DNA of 32,773 bases from Veillonella sp. (GTDB lineage Bacteria; Bacillota_C; Negativicutes; Veillonellales; Veillonellaceae), in contig JAGZGB010000011.1 of the NCBI GenBank assembly GCA_018367495.1, forward strand, positions 1 through 32,773. Reading direction: 5' to 3'. Positions 24,567 through 32,627 of this stretch are shown here, piece by piece. Positions within the stretch are counted from its first letter, which is position 1; each line of letters opens with the position of its first letter. The position numbers and the translations under genes were made by a program. The notes below the pieces were generated by a model, which saw nothing but the letters and a program-made list of their open reading frames with translations, ran no database searches and was not told the DNA's origin.

Positions 24567-25349
24567 CTACTTTTCCTGCACTTTAGCCTCCTCCCAAAAA
24601 GCATCCAGCTCAGCCAATGAAAAGTTTTCCCATGAGCGATCGCTTTGGTTAACACAAGCTTCTACATGTAAAAAACGCTGTCGGAACTTTGTGTTTGTGC
24701 GATTTAGTGCATTTTCACCGCTTATTTTATACCATCTTAATAGATTAATCAAGGAAAAAAGCACGTCCCCCGCTTCTTTTTCCATATTTTCTCTATCTTC
24801 TTGGGCAATAGCCTCCTTAAATTCATCCATTTCTTCGGAAACTTTCGCCCAAACAGGATCAAGCTCATCCCAGTCAAATCCTAGCTTTGCAGCCTTTTCT
24901 TGTAATTTATACGCCGCCACTAAAGCAGGTAACCCCTTAGATACGCCATCTAATACTGAATGTTGTATATTTTTCTTTTCTTGTGCCTTTAATTCGTCCC
25001 AACTGTATGATTTTTCATTATTTTCAGGGTCAAAAACATGAGGATGACGGCGAATCATCTTCTGAGTCACATCATTAATTACATCTTCTAATGTAAACTG
25101 ACCAGCTTCTTCAGCTAATTGACTGTGAAAGACAACTTGTAATAATACATCACCTAGTTCTTCACGAAGATTAGGCATATCTTTATTGTCGATAGCATCT
25201 ACTACTTCATAAGTTTCTTCAATGAAGTATCGACGCAACGATTCATGAGTCTGTTTTTGATCCCACGGACAACCATTAGGAGCACGTAAAGCTTTTACTA
25301 CATCTACCAATGACTGTACCGATACTGGTTTATTAGTATTGTTCTTCAT
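24567..25349 (-). CDS. mazG: Nucleoside triphosphate pyrophosphohydrolase MazG
   Basis: A 260-residue two-domain MazG. The first domain has CPWDQKQTHESLRRYFIEE followed by the EExxE metal helix and EELGDVLLQVVFHS. The second repeats it more weakly (EEMDEFKEAIAQED and EKEAGDVLFSLINLLRW). The enzyme hydrolyses NTPs to NMP and pyrophosphate in house-cleaning. The start overlaps the end of the flippase gene by 17 bases, with GAGG inside that gene. Gene order flippase-mazG-hup is conserved in many Firmicutes. Confidence 0.95.
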   Translation of the reverse strand: MKNNTNKPVSVQSLVDVVKALRAPNGCPWDQKQTHESLRRYFIEETYEVVDAIDNKDMPNLREELGDVLLQVVFHSQLAEEAGQFTLEDVINDVTQKMIRRHPHVFDPENNEKSYSWDELKAQEKKNIQHSVLDGVSKGLPALVAAYKLQEKAAKLGFDWDELDPVWAKVSEEMDEFKEAIAQEDRENMEKEAGDVLFSLINLLRWYKISGENALNRTNTKFRQRFLHVEACVNQSDRSWENFSLAELDAFWEEAKVQEK

Positions 25350-26940
25350 ATAGTTTAGCCTCCTCCTTATTTCGGCGAGCTTGTAAACGCTTACCTATAA
25401 CTGGAAAATAATACATATCAGCTTTTACAACGGCCTTTGTTAACCATAAGGATAAACCATATACAAATACAGCTACAATAATAGCTGCTGCTACTGCACC
25501 ACCATTGCCAAATAACTCTACGGTAGTCACATACACTACCTGTGTAGCACCGCCCATAGCCATGGCAGATACTACAATTTTTAATAGCTCTAATTTATTA
25601 AGTACAGTTCCTACATATTTTTTTACAAACATATAGTTTATAAGTGCCGCAATGGCAAAATTCAAATTCGTTGCCCATGCAGCACCATTAATGCCTAACT
25701 CAATAGTACCTGTCAATTCATAGTCTAAGAAGGTCTTAGCCAACAAACCAATAAAAATGGCTACCATAGGAATAACAGTTTTGCCTAACCCTTGCAAGAT
25801 GCCTGCTGTAATCTGTTGCCAACCTAAAAATATAATGCTCAAGCTAATAACAGCAATAACAGGACCTGCATGAGGTGTTGCATATATCAGTTTAGATATA
25901 GGTGTCGCCAATACACAGAGCCCGATGCAGGCTGGAATAGTAAACATATTTGCAATTTTAATGGCTGTCCCAGCGCGCTGCACAATACGATGTACATCAC
26001 CTTGGGCATGCGCTTCCGATACTGCCGGTACCAGACTAGCTGCTAGAGATGTAGTCAAAATAATGGGCAACCCGATCAACGATGTAGCCATCCCTGTAAG
26101 ATACCCAAATTGTGTAGTCGCTTCATTGAGATAATACCCAATATCCATCAAACGCTTTGGTACGATGAATGTATCAATAAGGGATACCATAGGCAGCATA
26201 ATATTGGCCATCGAAACAGGTATGGCCAAACTAAATAGTCGTTTGACTACAGAACTATTACTTTCACCAACAGCATTCGGATTCTGCTGTGCCAACATTT
26301 GCGCTCGTACACGACGTTGACGATAGTAAAAGTAAATTAATACAAGTAATCCCACTAATACACCTGGGAAGGTAGCAAAAGTTGCACCACCGGCCGCTAA
26401 GTGTAGACCTCTATCAATGAAATAATAGGCTAAGCCTACCATAGAGGATACACGGAATATTTGTTCAAAGACTTGGCTAGTCCCAGTAGGAACCATGTAT
26501 TGGAAGCCTTGAAAGTAACCTCTAAAACAACTCAAAATCGTAACGATAAAGATTGCTGGAGATAATAGCTGAATAGCGAGCAATGCACGAGGATCTGTAA
26601 TAATATGGGAATCTATGAGCCACTGTGCACTGCCATATAAAGCCACACTAAATACAAGACCTAATAGTGTTAATACCTTTAACGATACAGAAAATACTTG
26701 CTGTACACCACGCATATCATCATTAGCTAGCTTTTCCGCAATCATTATAGATATGGCAACAGGAATACCTGCAGCGGAAATACTAACAATAATTTGATAA
26801 ATCGGATAAGCCATCATGTACAGGCCAATCCCTTCGCCACCAAGAACACGTGCAATAAGTACTTTACTGAAAGCCCCAATAATTTTAACGATAATCCCAG
26901 CTAAGGTTAAAATCATAGCGCCCTTTAAAAATCGATTCAT
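25333..26940 (-). CDS. MurJ/SpoVB-type lipid flippase (MOP superfamily)
   Basis: A 535-residue membrane protein with about 14 helices, of the polysaccharide transporter/MurJ clan. The start FLKGAMILTLAGIIVKIIGAFSKV, then RVLGGEGIGLYMMAYPIYQI, match the SpoVB/YtgP branch. The family flips lipid-linked precursors; in Bacillus the YtgP type moves lipid II and SpoVB acts in spore cortex. Place between mfd and mazG matches the Bacillus yabM position. As the window suggests no sporulation, a lipid II or surface polysaccharide role is more likely. It overlaps mfd by four bases (ATGA). Confidence 0.88.
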   Translation of the reverse strand: MNRFLKGAMILTLAGIIVKIIGAFSKVLIARVLGGEGIGLYMMAYPIYQIIVSISAAGIPVAISIMIAEKLANDDMRGVQQVFSVSLKVLTLLGLVFSVALYGSAQWLIDSHIITDPRALLAIQLLSPAIFIVTILSCFRGYFQGFQYMVPTGTSQVFEQIFRVSSMVGLAYYFIDRGLHLAAGGATFATFPGVLVGLLVLIYFYYRQRRVRAQMLAQQNPNAVGESNSSVVKRLFSLAIPVSMANIMLPMVSLIDTFIVPKRLMDIGYYLNEATTQFGYLTGMATSLIGLPIILTTSLAASLVPAVSEAHAQGDVHRIVQRAGTAIKIANMFTIPACIGLCVLATPISKLIYATPHAGPVIAVISLSIIFLGWQQITAGILQGLGKTVIPMVAIFIGLLAKTFLDYELTGTIELGINGAAWATNLNFAIAALINYMFVKKYVGTVLNKLELLKIVVSAMAMGGATQVVYVTTVELFGNGGAVAAAIIVAVFVYGLSLWLTKAVVKADMYYFPVIGKRLQARRNKEEAKLYEEQY

Positions 26941-29900
26941 AGGTCCTCCTTAGGCGATGATTTGTAGCTAAGAGCCTTCATCACCGCTTCCGTAATGGTC
27001 AAAATAGAACCTTTCATGCCATTAAGACTCACATATAATGTGGCTGGCTTAGTATCCGCAAATTTCATCTTTTTCCATAAGTCTTCCCGTACAGCTCCCA
27101 TATCCCAGTCACCCATCTTGGAATCATCATGCCAATGAATAGTAAGCTGCTGTTCTCTACGAACAATACTTTTAATGCCCAGTAAACGTGCTTGTTCTTT
27201 GATTTGAGCAATGCGCAATAAGCGGTCCACCGGATCTGTTGGCGTACCGAACCGGTCAATGAGTTCGTCCGTCATATCATCAAGCTGTTCTTTGGATTTA
27301 ATATGTAACAATCGTTGATATATAGAAATCTTACGAGCACTATCTTTGATATACGCATCGTCGATAAAGGCATCTACTTCTAAATCGATGGCTGGATCAA
27401 TAGAGACCTCGCGTTCTACCTCTTTATTTTGAGCCTTCGCAATGGCTTCTTCTAACATACTTACATACATACCAAAGCCGACAGAGGCGATGTTACCATG
27501 TTGCTGTGAGCCTAAGAGATTACCAGCACCGCGAATTTCTAAGTCTCGCATAGCCAATTTAAACCCGGCACCAAGTTCAGTGAATTCTTCAATAGCTTTT
27601 AAGCGCTTTTCTGCTGCTTCTGAAAGCATTTTGTCAGGGCGATACATAAAGTATGCATAGGCCCGTCTACGAGAGCGCCCTACACGGCCGCGCATTTGAT
27701 ATAGCTGAGATAAACCTAATCGGTCCGCATCATAAATGATAATAGTATTGGCATTTGGAATATCTAGGCCTGTTTCGATGATACTTGTAGACAATAATAC
27801 ATCATAATGACCTTCATAGAAATCAGTCATAATTTCTTCAATTTGACGGCCCGTCATCTGACCATGAGCAATAGCATAGCGTAAACCAGGTAAGGCCGCC
27901 TCTAATAATTCACCCATATGATTAATAGATGCAACACGATTATATACGAAGTATACCTGTCCGCCCCGTGCCAATTCGCGTTTAATAGCATCAGCAACGA
28001 GATTCATATCATATTCCACCACATAGGTCTGAACCGGTAATCGTTCCTCTGGTGGCGTGTTGATAACAGACATCTCTCGAACACCTACAAGAGACATATG
28101 TAAGGTCCGAGGAATTGGGGTTGCACTCAAAGTGAGCACATCAATATTACTAGCCCACTCTTTCCATTTTTCCTTTTGTGCTACCCCAAAGCGTTGTTCT
28201 TCATCCACAACAAGCATGCCTAAGTCTTTAAAGACTACTTTTTTATTAAGGAGTGAATGGGTACCGATGAGAACATCGATAGAACCGTCCTCTACACCTT
28301 TTAGAACTTGTTTCTTCTCGGCTGTACTACGAAAACGATTAAGCACATCTACCTTGACCCCAAATGGAGCAAAACGGTTCCAGAAGGTTTGAAAGTGTTG
28401 CTGTGCAAGAACTGTTGTCGGTACGAGCACCGCAACCTGTTTGCCACTCATAACAGCCTTAAAGATGGCACGCATGGCCACTTCTGTTTTCCCAAAGCCT
28501 ACATCTCCTGCCAACAAGCGATCCATAGGAACAGGTTTTTCCATGGATGCCTTGATTTCTGCTGTAGCTTGCAACTGATCTTCCGTTTCTTCATAAGGGA
28601 AGGCGTCTTCAAATTCCTGCTGCCATGGTTGATCTGGTAAGAATGCAAAGCCTTCTGTAATTTCTCGTTGTGCATATATCTCAACAAGCTTATCTGCCAA
28701 ATCATCAATAGATTTTTTTGCCTTTGTAACAACTTTAGCCCATTCACGTCCCCCCATCTTATGAATACGAGGTACATCACCTTCATTGCCAATATACTTC
28801 TGCAATTGATCTAAATTGTTGGCAGGTAAGAATAGTTTATCCGTTCCCGCATAAGCAATCTCAATATAGTCCCGATGGATGCCTTCTGTTTCTATTGTTT
28901 TAAGTCCAATATACTTACCAATACCATGCATGCTATGAACTACATAGTCACCTGGTGTTAAGTCCGTAAAGTAATTGATTTCTTGGCCTTTTTTCGGTTT
29001 ATTGCGAAGCTTACGTTTTTGTTGTCCGTAAATATTGCCTTCTACAACAACTACGAGATGGCTATTAGGTAATTCAAAACCATCTGTCAATAAACCTTGC
29101 AATATAACAACCGTATTAGGTTTTGCAATCCATTTCTCACTATGAACAAAGGCAATCCCTTCACCTTCAAGAGCTCGTTCAATACCTTCTCGTCGTTGTT
29201 GGTTATTTAATACCAATACAACTTGATGATTTAGACGATGCCATTGCTTAATTTCATCCGTTAATAAAGGAATTTGACGCTCAAAGCTCGTCATCGTCTT
29301 GCCTTGAATACCAATTGGGTGAAATCCAGCTAAACCGATAGAACGTTGTTGCATAAATGTGAAAGCTACTTGATTCGTCGCTTCTACAGTACGTTGCAAT
29401 TCACTCCAGTCACAATGATTTTTACGATGTGTTGGATCCTCCTTGAGGAACTTCTTTAATGCTTCCTGAATGCGACCTGGTTCATCGTAAATAAGAGTAC
29501 CTTCTTTCACATAAGATAATAAGGTGCAATCTGCATCACTTTTACCAAGGAAGAAAGGTGTCACCGTATACGAATCAATTTGTTCAATGGAACGTTGGTT
29601 TTCAACAGAGAAGAATCGCAATGTATCGATTTCATCGCCAAAGAACTCAATTCGAATCGGATGTTCACTATTAACCGGATAAATATCTAAGATATCCCCG
29701 CGCACGGCAAAATGACCACGTTGTTCCACCTGGTCTACACGTTCATATCCAATTGTGACAAGCTGTTCAAGAGCTGTATCGCGTTCAATCGTATGATTCA
29801 AAGAAAAATGTAACGATTGACCTTTTAAATATTGTGGAGCTACTACATACTGTGTAACCTCTTCTGCGTTCGCTATAACTACAGCAGGTTCTTGCCATGC

Positions 29901-30233
29901 TAGCAAAGCTAAGGCACGCATTTGTGCACCTTGGACCTCAAGACTGCGCGCTACAGTTGTAAAGTCCACATGATCAGTTATAGGAAATGATAGGACTGGA
30001 ATATTAGGCCAAAAAAAGGCTAAATCTCGTTCCCACATCTCTTTATGATCCTTATCATGGACTACGATAACTACAGGCTTTGTAAGGCCGGTAGCAAAAG
30101 CTTGGTTTAAGAGGAAACTCTTTTGAGAACCACTAAGACCATATATGACTGACTTTCCTTTCCGCTGAAATGCGTTTAGCCCATCCACAAAGGATGGGTT
30201 CTGTGAAAGCAGCTTAGTTAATGTATTATCCAT
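26937..30233 (-). CDS. mfd: Transcription-repair coupling factor Mfd
   Basis: A 1098-residue Mfd, slightly short but complete. The N-terminal UvrB-like part (about 1-350) is followed by the RNA-polymerase-binding Tudor-like domain starting LTPGDYVVHSMHGIGKYIGL near 427. The helicase motor has Walker A GDVGFGKTEVAMRA near 577, DEEQRFG near 677 and SATPIPRTLHMSL. GRVGRSRRRAYAYF is motif VI and a TRCF domain closes the chain. Mfd removes stalled RNA polymerase at lesions and recruits UvrA. The usual upstream neighbour pth is absent; tRNA-Leu is there instead. The ribosome site is weak (GGTG). Confidence 0.97.
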   Translation of the reverse strand: MDNTLTKLLSQNPSFVDGLNAFQRKGKSVIYGLSGSQKSFLLNQAFATGLTKPVVIVVHDKDHKEMWERDLAFFWPNIPVLSFPITDHVDFTTVARSLEVQGAQMRALALLAWQEPAVVIANAEEVTQYVVAPQYLKGQSLHFSLNHTIERDTALEQLVTIGYERVDQVEQRGHFAVRGDILDIYPVNSEHPIRIEFFGDEIDTLRFFSVENQRSIEQIDSYTVTPFFLGKSDADCTLLSYVKEGTLIYDEPGRIQEALKKFLKEDPTHRKNHCDWSELQRTVEATNQVAFTFMQQRSIGLAGFHPIGIQGKTMTSFERQIPLLTDEIKQWHRLNHQVVLVLNNQQRREGIERALEGEGIAFVHSEKWIAKPNTVVILQGLLTDGFELPNSHLVVVVEGNIYGQQKRKLRNKPKKGQEINYFTDLTPGDYVVHSMHGIGKYIGLKTIETEGIHRDYIEIAYAGTDKLFLPANNLDQLQKYIGNEGDVPRIHKMGGREWAKVVTKAKKSIDDLADKLVEIYAQREITEGFAFLPDQPWQQEFEDAFPYEETEDQLQATAEIKASMEKPVPMDRLLAGDVGFGKTEVAMRAIFKAVMSGKQVAVLVPTTVLAQQHFQTFWNRFAPFGVKVDVLNRFRSTAEKKQVLKGVEDGSIDVLIGTHSLLNKKVVFKDLGMLVVDEEQRFGVAQKEKWKEWASNIDVLTLSATPIPRTLHMSLVGVREMSVINTPPEERLPVQTYVVEYDMNLVADAIKRELARGGQVYFVYNRVASINHMGELLEAALPGLRYAIAHGQMTGRQIEEIMTDFYEGHYDVLLSTSIIETGLDIPNANTIIIYDADRLGLSQLYQMRGRVGRSRRRAYAYFMYRPDKMLSEAAEKRLKAIEEFTELGAGFKLAMRDLEIRGAGNLLGSQQHGNIASVGFGMYVSMLEEAIAKAQNKEVEREVSIDPAIDLEVDAFIDDAYIKDSARKISIYQRLLHIKSKEQLDDMTDELIDRFGTPTDPVDRLLRIAQIKEQARLLGIKSIVRREQQLTIHWHDDSKMGDWDMGAVREDLWKKMKFADTKPATLYVSLNGMKGSILTITEAVMKALSYKSSPKEDL

Positions 30234-30288
30234 ACTGCACCATATAGTATTACTATGATTATATTAATTAAATAGTTCTAACTAATTT

Positions 30289-30297
30289 ATTATAACA
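30289..30297 (-). promoter_or_regulatory. Extended -10 promoter of the mfd operon
   Basis: TGTTATAAT on the minus strand, about 55 bases before mfd. No clear -35 box. Confidence 0.5.
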
Positions 30298-30359
30298 TAT
30301 TACGAAGTAGTTAATTTTGTACTTAATTGTAAAAGCTTTAATACTATATCCATAAAAAC

Positions 30360-30399
30360 ACCTAATTTTAGGTAAAAAAAATAGCACCTCAAAAGGTGC
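30360..30399 (-). terminator. Tandem terminators after tRNA-Leu
   Basis: First, GCACCT (30384-30389) pairs with AGGTGC (30394-30399), with eight T after it on the minus strand. A second small hairpin, ACCTAA-TT-TTAGGT (30360-30373), is followed by GTTTTT. Two in a row would insulate mfd from tRNA transcription. Confidence 0.8.
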
Positions 30400-30407
30400 A
30401 ATAAAGT

Positions 30408-30492
30408 TGGTGCGGGAGAAGGGACTTGAACCCCCACGCCGTAAGGCGCCAGATCCTAAGTCTGGTGCGTCTGCCAATTCCGCCACTCCCGC
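30408..30492 (-). tRNA. tRNA-Leu (anticodon UAG)
   Basis: The minus strand folds as a class II tRNA: acceptor GCGGGAG with CTCCCGC, D arm, anticodon loop CTTAGGA, a long variable arm with stem CGCC-GGCG, and the T arm GTTCAAG. Discriminator A and CCA are encoded. It reads CUN codons. Confidence 0.95.
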
Positions 30493-30507
30493 GTCTCAAC
30501 TGAAATA

Positions 30508-30536
30508 ATAATATCACGTATAGAATGCATCGTCAA
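30508..30536 (-). promoter_or_regulatory. Promoter of tRNA-Leu
   Basis: TTGACG (30531-30536) and TATTAT (30508-30513), 17-base spacer, just upstream of the tRNA on the minus strand. Confidence 0.75.
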
Positions 30537-30662
30537 TCATTTTTTTAGAATTAACGTAAATTTCATGTTTCCCCTTTGAATAATCACTTCTATTTAGCCT
30601 TATATATTGTCACTTAGACATAAATAGTGATGTAAATAGTAACACTAATCAAATAGTAAAAC

Positions 30663-30719
30663 AAAAAAGAGACTGACCCAGAATCCGAACTACTAGAATC
30701 CTGGGTCAGCCTCTTTTTT
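30663..30719. terminator. Large hairpin with T runs, tail of the riboswitch transcript
   Basis: AAAAAAGAG-A-CTGACCCAG pairs with CTGGGTCAG-C-CTCTTTTTT, 18 pairs with one mismatch, around a 19-base loop. T runs occur on both strands. On the minus strand it would end a transcript that reads through the cobalamin riboswitch, giving an RNA of about 470 bases. Confidence 0.8.
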
Positions 30720-30825
30720 AGGATGATGATGAATAAATGCATGCCCTACATTTACCATAAAATATATTAACAGTCATAACATATGTCATGCTGGTAATAC
30801 CAAAAGGTATTTTCACCACGACCAT
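30718..30825 (-). pseudogene. Possible 35-codon remnant after the riboswitch
   Basis: An open reading from an ATG with no ribosome site, MVVVKIPFGITSMTYVMTV and on to a serine run at the hairpin. The frame is open for ten codons before the ATG too. A second frame nearby reads GHAFIHHHPKKEADPGF into the hairpin. I recognise neither. It may be the decayed end of the gene the riboswitch once controlled, or chance. Confidence 0.25.
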
Positions 30826-30889
30826 GCCATCGACATTAAGGTCTTCTGAATACAATCAAAATCATTTATGATAAAAATCGTATAGAACT

Positions 30890-30920
30890 AAAAAATCCTT
30901 TTTACGGGTACGTAAAAAGG
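30890..30920 (-). terminator. Riboswitch expression-platform terminator
   Basis: On the minus strand CCTTTTTACG pairs with CGTAAAAAGG around TACC, followed by ATTTTTT. AGGAG (complement of 30933-30937) can pair with CTCCT (30918-30922) as a competing stem that would open the terminator. Confidence 0.8.
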
Positions 30921-30967
30921 AGCTACTAACTTCTCCTCCCTATCTCTCGTAGGTCAAATGGTGAATG

Positions 30968-31118
30968 TTGAATAGGCAGTTCTCCTGACTCGGCGTCATC
31001 GCTTATCTAGCCTTCCCAGTTTCCCAGTGACTTAATTTAGACTCGCTCGACCATACAGTGGCGGGACCGTGCTGGCATTTAACCAGCTTCTCTATTATGC
31101 TTCTCAGCACCTATTCCC
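30968..31118 (-). ncRNA. Cobalamin riboswitch aptamer
   Basis: Minus-strand sequence shows the family blocks in order: the P1 arm GGGAATAGG, then AAGCTGGTTAAATGCCAGC, GGTCCCGCCACTGT, AAGTCACTGGGAA, and the B12 box GAGTCAGGAGAACTGCC, closing with CCTATTC, which pairs with P1. It is a class I adenosylcobalamin-type aptamer by layout. A terminator follows at 30890-30920, so the switch acts on transcription. No recognisable protein gene lies downstream. Confidence 0.93.
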
Positions 31119-31142
31119 AAATATGATGTTTTCTATGAATTA

Positions 31143-31171
31143 ATATTAACACCGCTATCGTATTAAGTCAA
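31143..31171 (-). promoter_or_regulatory. Promoter of the cobalamin riboswitch RNA
   Basis: TTGACT (31166-31171) and TAATAT (31143-31148) on the minus strand, spacer 17; transcript start near 31136, just before the aptamer. Confidence 0.65.
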
Positions 31172-31290
31172 TTTATTTTTGTAATTTTATTTACAATTTT
31201 ACTGTCCATTAATTTATACATATATAAACATGAGTTATACACTATTTGGATATCTTCACTGCTTTTACTTTTTCATCTCTTATTCATCTA

Positions 31291-31319
31291 TTGCCATATA
31301 TGATATTTTTAATTACAAT
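31291..31319 (+). promoter_or_regulatory. Promoter of the HTH-secreted protein pair
   Basis: TTGCCA (31291-31296) and TACAAT (31314-31319), 17-base spacer, 30 bases before the ATG. Confidence 0.65.
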
Positions 31320-31348
31320 ATAAAGGTATCTAAAAATAGGAGGAACCT

Positions 31349-31624
31349 ATGTATATCGGAGATTTCATTAAAGAATATCGGGAAGCCAATGGTGTATCCA
31401 TTGAAGACTTTTCCACAAAAGCAGGCTTAACAGTTACAGAAATTGAAGCCTTAGAAAATAACTTACAAGAAGATGGTACTGTAATACCAGTTGCGATGCG
31501 ACAAATCAAAGGTATCGCCGCAGCTATGAGTGTACCAATGCCTGTAGTTATGGCTCAGATTCCTTCCGATCAAGAATTAGTTGTCCATGTAGTAGCTGAG
31601 TCTGATCAGCCACATGCAAAATAA
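31349..31624 (+). CDS. Small XRE-like helix-turn-helix protein
   Basis: A 91-residue protein. The first 65 residues form an XRE/Cro-like domain: MYIGDFIKEYREANGVSIED, then FSTKAGLTVTEIEALENN as the turn and recognition helix, and a last helix (MRQIKGIAAAMSVPM). The remaining 25 are short strands and an acidic end. AGGAGG is 5 bases before the ATG. The gene for a secreted protein starts 12 bases after its stop, so they share a message. It may regulate its own operon, but no palindrome is obvious at the promoter. A longer overlapping reading starting at 31230 is rejected. Confidence 0.8.
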   Translation: MYIGDFIKEYREANGVSIEDFSTKAGLTVTEIEALENNLQEDGTVIPVAMRQIKGIAAAMSVPMPVVMAQIPSDQELVVHVVAESDQPHAK

Positions 31625-31636
31625 TAAGGAGAATAA

Positions 31637-32080
31637 ATGAAGCATAGTTTATTAATTGCAGCAGCTTTCACAATCTTAGGCATCCTGCCCTCTCAAGCAG
31701 TCAATATTGCTGACTTAGAGAATGCAAGAGGTTATGCCTACTTATATCGTATGAATGGTCAAAACTATTACGCAGAACAACGCGTTAAAGTTATCGCTGG
31801 TGAAGGTAATAAATTTGAAATTATTGGTCGCACCTATAGCCATCAAGGGGCTCAATATTATATGACAGAGTATATAAATCATTATTACTTTAATCAAGAT
31901 GCTGACACAATTCAATGGGTTCAAGAACAACGTAATATTATTGATGCTCGTACAGGCAAAGTATTACGCGAAGAAAAACGCCCTAAAGCTAAATTAATTA
32001 CCTTAAAACCAGATACATATGGTTATATGCAAGCTATCTACTGGAGAGATCTTGCTATTGCTGCAGGGCAGTTAAAATAA
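31637..32080 (+). CDS. Secreted protein of unknown function, 147 residues
   Basis: The product opens with a signal peptide, MKHSLLIAAAFTILGILPSQA, probably cut before VNIADL. The mature 126 residues are rich in Tyr and Gln and seem to be mostly strands (YAYLYRMNGQNYYAEQRVKV and so on), with no Cys and no lipobox. In a diderm it would be periplasmic or exported. I do not recognise the family. It is co-transcribed with the HTH gene 12 bases upstream; AAGGAG precedes the ATG and a strong terminator follows. Confidence 0.75.
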   Translation: MKHSLLIAAAFTILGILPSQAVNIADLENARGYAYLYRMNGQNYYAEQRVKVIAGEGNKFEIIGRTYSHQGAQYYMTEYINHYYFNQDADTIQWVQEQRNIIDARTGKVLREEKRPKAKLITLKPDTYGYMQAIYWRDLAIAAGQLK

Positions 32081-32128
32081 AGGAATTTATTTTAGCTTAA
32101 GTCTAATTAAATTTAAAACTCTGAAACC

Positions 32129-32163
32129 AAAAGACTCTACACAATTATGTGTAGAGTCTTTTT
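32129..32163 (+). terminator. Terminator after the secreted-protein gene
   Basis: AAAAGACTCTACAC (32129-32142) pairs perfectly with GTGTAGAGTCTTTT (32149-32162), followed by T. Confidence 0.9.
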
Positions 32164-32195
32164 AATAGATAAATAGTTTTCAATTTTAAATAAAT

Positions 32196-32224
32196 AAAAA
32201 AGCATCACATTACTGTGATGCTTT
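32196..32224 (-). terminator. Terminator after tRNA-Arg
   Basis: AAAGCATCACA (32199-32209) pairs with TGTGATGCTTT (32214-32224) around TTAC; six T follow on the minus strand. Confidence 0.85.
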
Positions 32225-32228
32225 CATT

Positions 32229-32305
32229 TGGTGACCCAGAAGGGATTCGAACCCCTGGCCTTTTGATTCGTAGTCAAACGCTCTATCCAGCTGAGCTACT
32301 GAGTC
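32229..32305 (-). tRNA. tRNA-Arg (anticodon ACG)
   Basis: Minus-strand cloverleaf with acceptor GACTCAG/CTGGGTC, anticodon loop CTACGAA, T arm GTTCGAATC, discriminator A and encoded CCA. The A34 would be edited to inosine by TadA to read CGU, CGC and CGA. Confidence 0.95.
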
Positions 32306-32324
32306 ATATACTTGGTACTCACTT

Positions 32325-32353
32325 ATATTAACATAATGCTTACATCTATGCAA
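32325..32353 (-). promoter_or_regulatory. Promoter of tRNA-Arg
   Basis: TTGCAT (32348-32353) and TAATAT (32325-32330) on the minus strand, spacer 17. The tRNA therefore has its own promoter, apart from tRNA-Trp. Confidence 0.65.
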
Positions 32354-32418
32354 GTATTTTTTTAATATTTTTTGAGTAATTTTATGGACATGCGACCCGA
32401 AGGCCGCACTCCAAAGTT

Positions 32419-32494
32419 TGGCAGGGGCAGTAGGACTTGAACCCACAACCAACGGTTTTGGAGACCGCTACTCTACCAATTGAGCTATACCCCT
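32419..32494 (-). tRNA. tRNA-Trp (anticodon CCA)
   Basis: Minus-strand cloverleaf with acceptor AGGGGTA/TGCCCCT, D arm AGCTCAATTGGTAGAG, anticodon loop CTCCAAA, T arm GTTCAAGTC, discriminator G and encoded CCA. In many Firmicutes it lies before secE-nusG; here tRNA-Arg follows. Confidence 0.95.
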
Positions 32495-32525
32495 ATGTTC
32501 ATCAAGCTGTACTTAATACTTGATT

Positions 32526-32554
32526 AGTTTAACAAAAATTAGATACTATGTCAA
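32526..32554 (-). promoter_or_regulatory. Promoter of tRNA-Trp
   Basis: Consensus TTGACA (32549-32554) and TAAACT (32526-32531) on the minus strand, spacer 17. Confidence 0.7.
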
Positions 32555-32600
32555 GAAATAAAGCATCTATAAATAATGAAATAATAGTGAATTTAAAAGG

Positions 32601-32627
32601 AAAAAGAGCCCTTTTTCAAGGGCTCTT
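32601..32627 (-). terminator. Terminator of a gene beyond the right edge
   Basis: AAGAGCCCTT (32604-32613) pairs perfectly with AAGGGCTCTT (32618-32627) around TTTC, with more T on the minus strand. It probably ends a minus-strand unit outside the window. The last 140 bases hold no gene. Confidence 0.75.

Noticed and set aside
28057..28640. Two readings of about 110 residues antisense to mfd
   Set aside because: They oppose well-conserved helicase motifs and have no ribosome sites.
31230..31430. 66-residue plus-strand reading overlapping the HTH gene
   Set aside because: It lacks a ribosome site, spans the promoter of the HTH gene and overlaps that gene in another frame.
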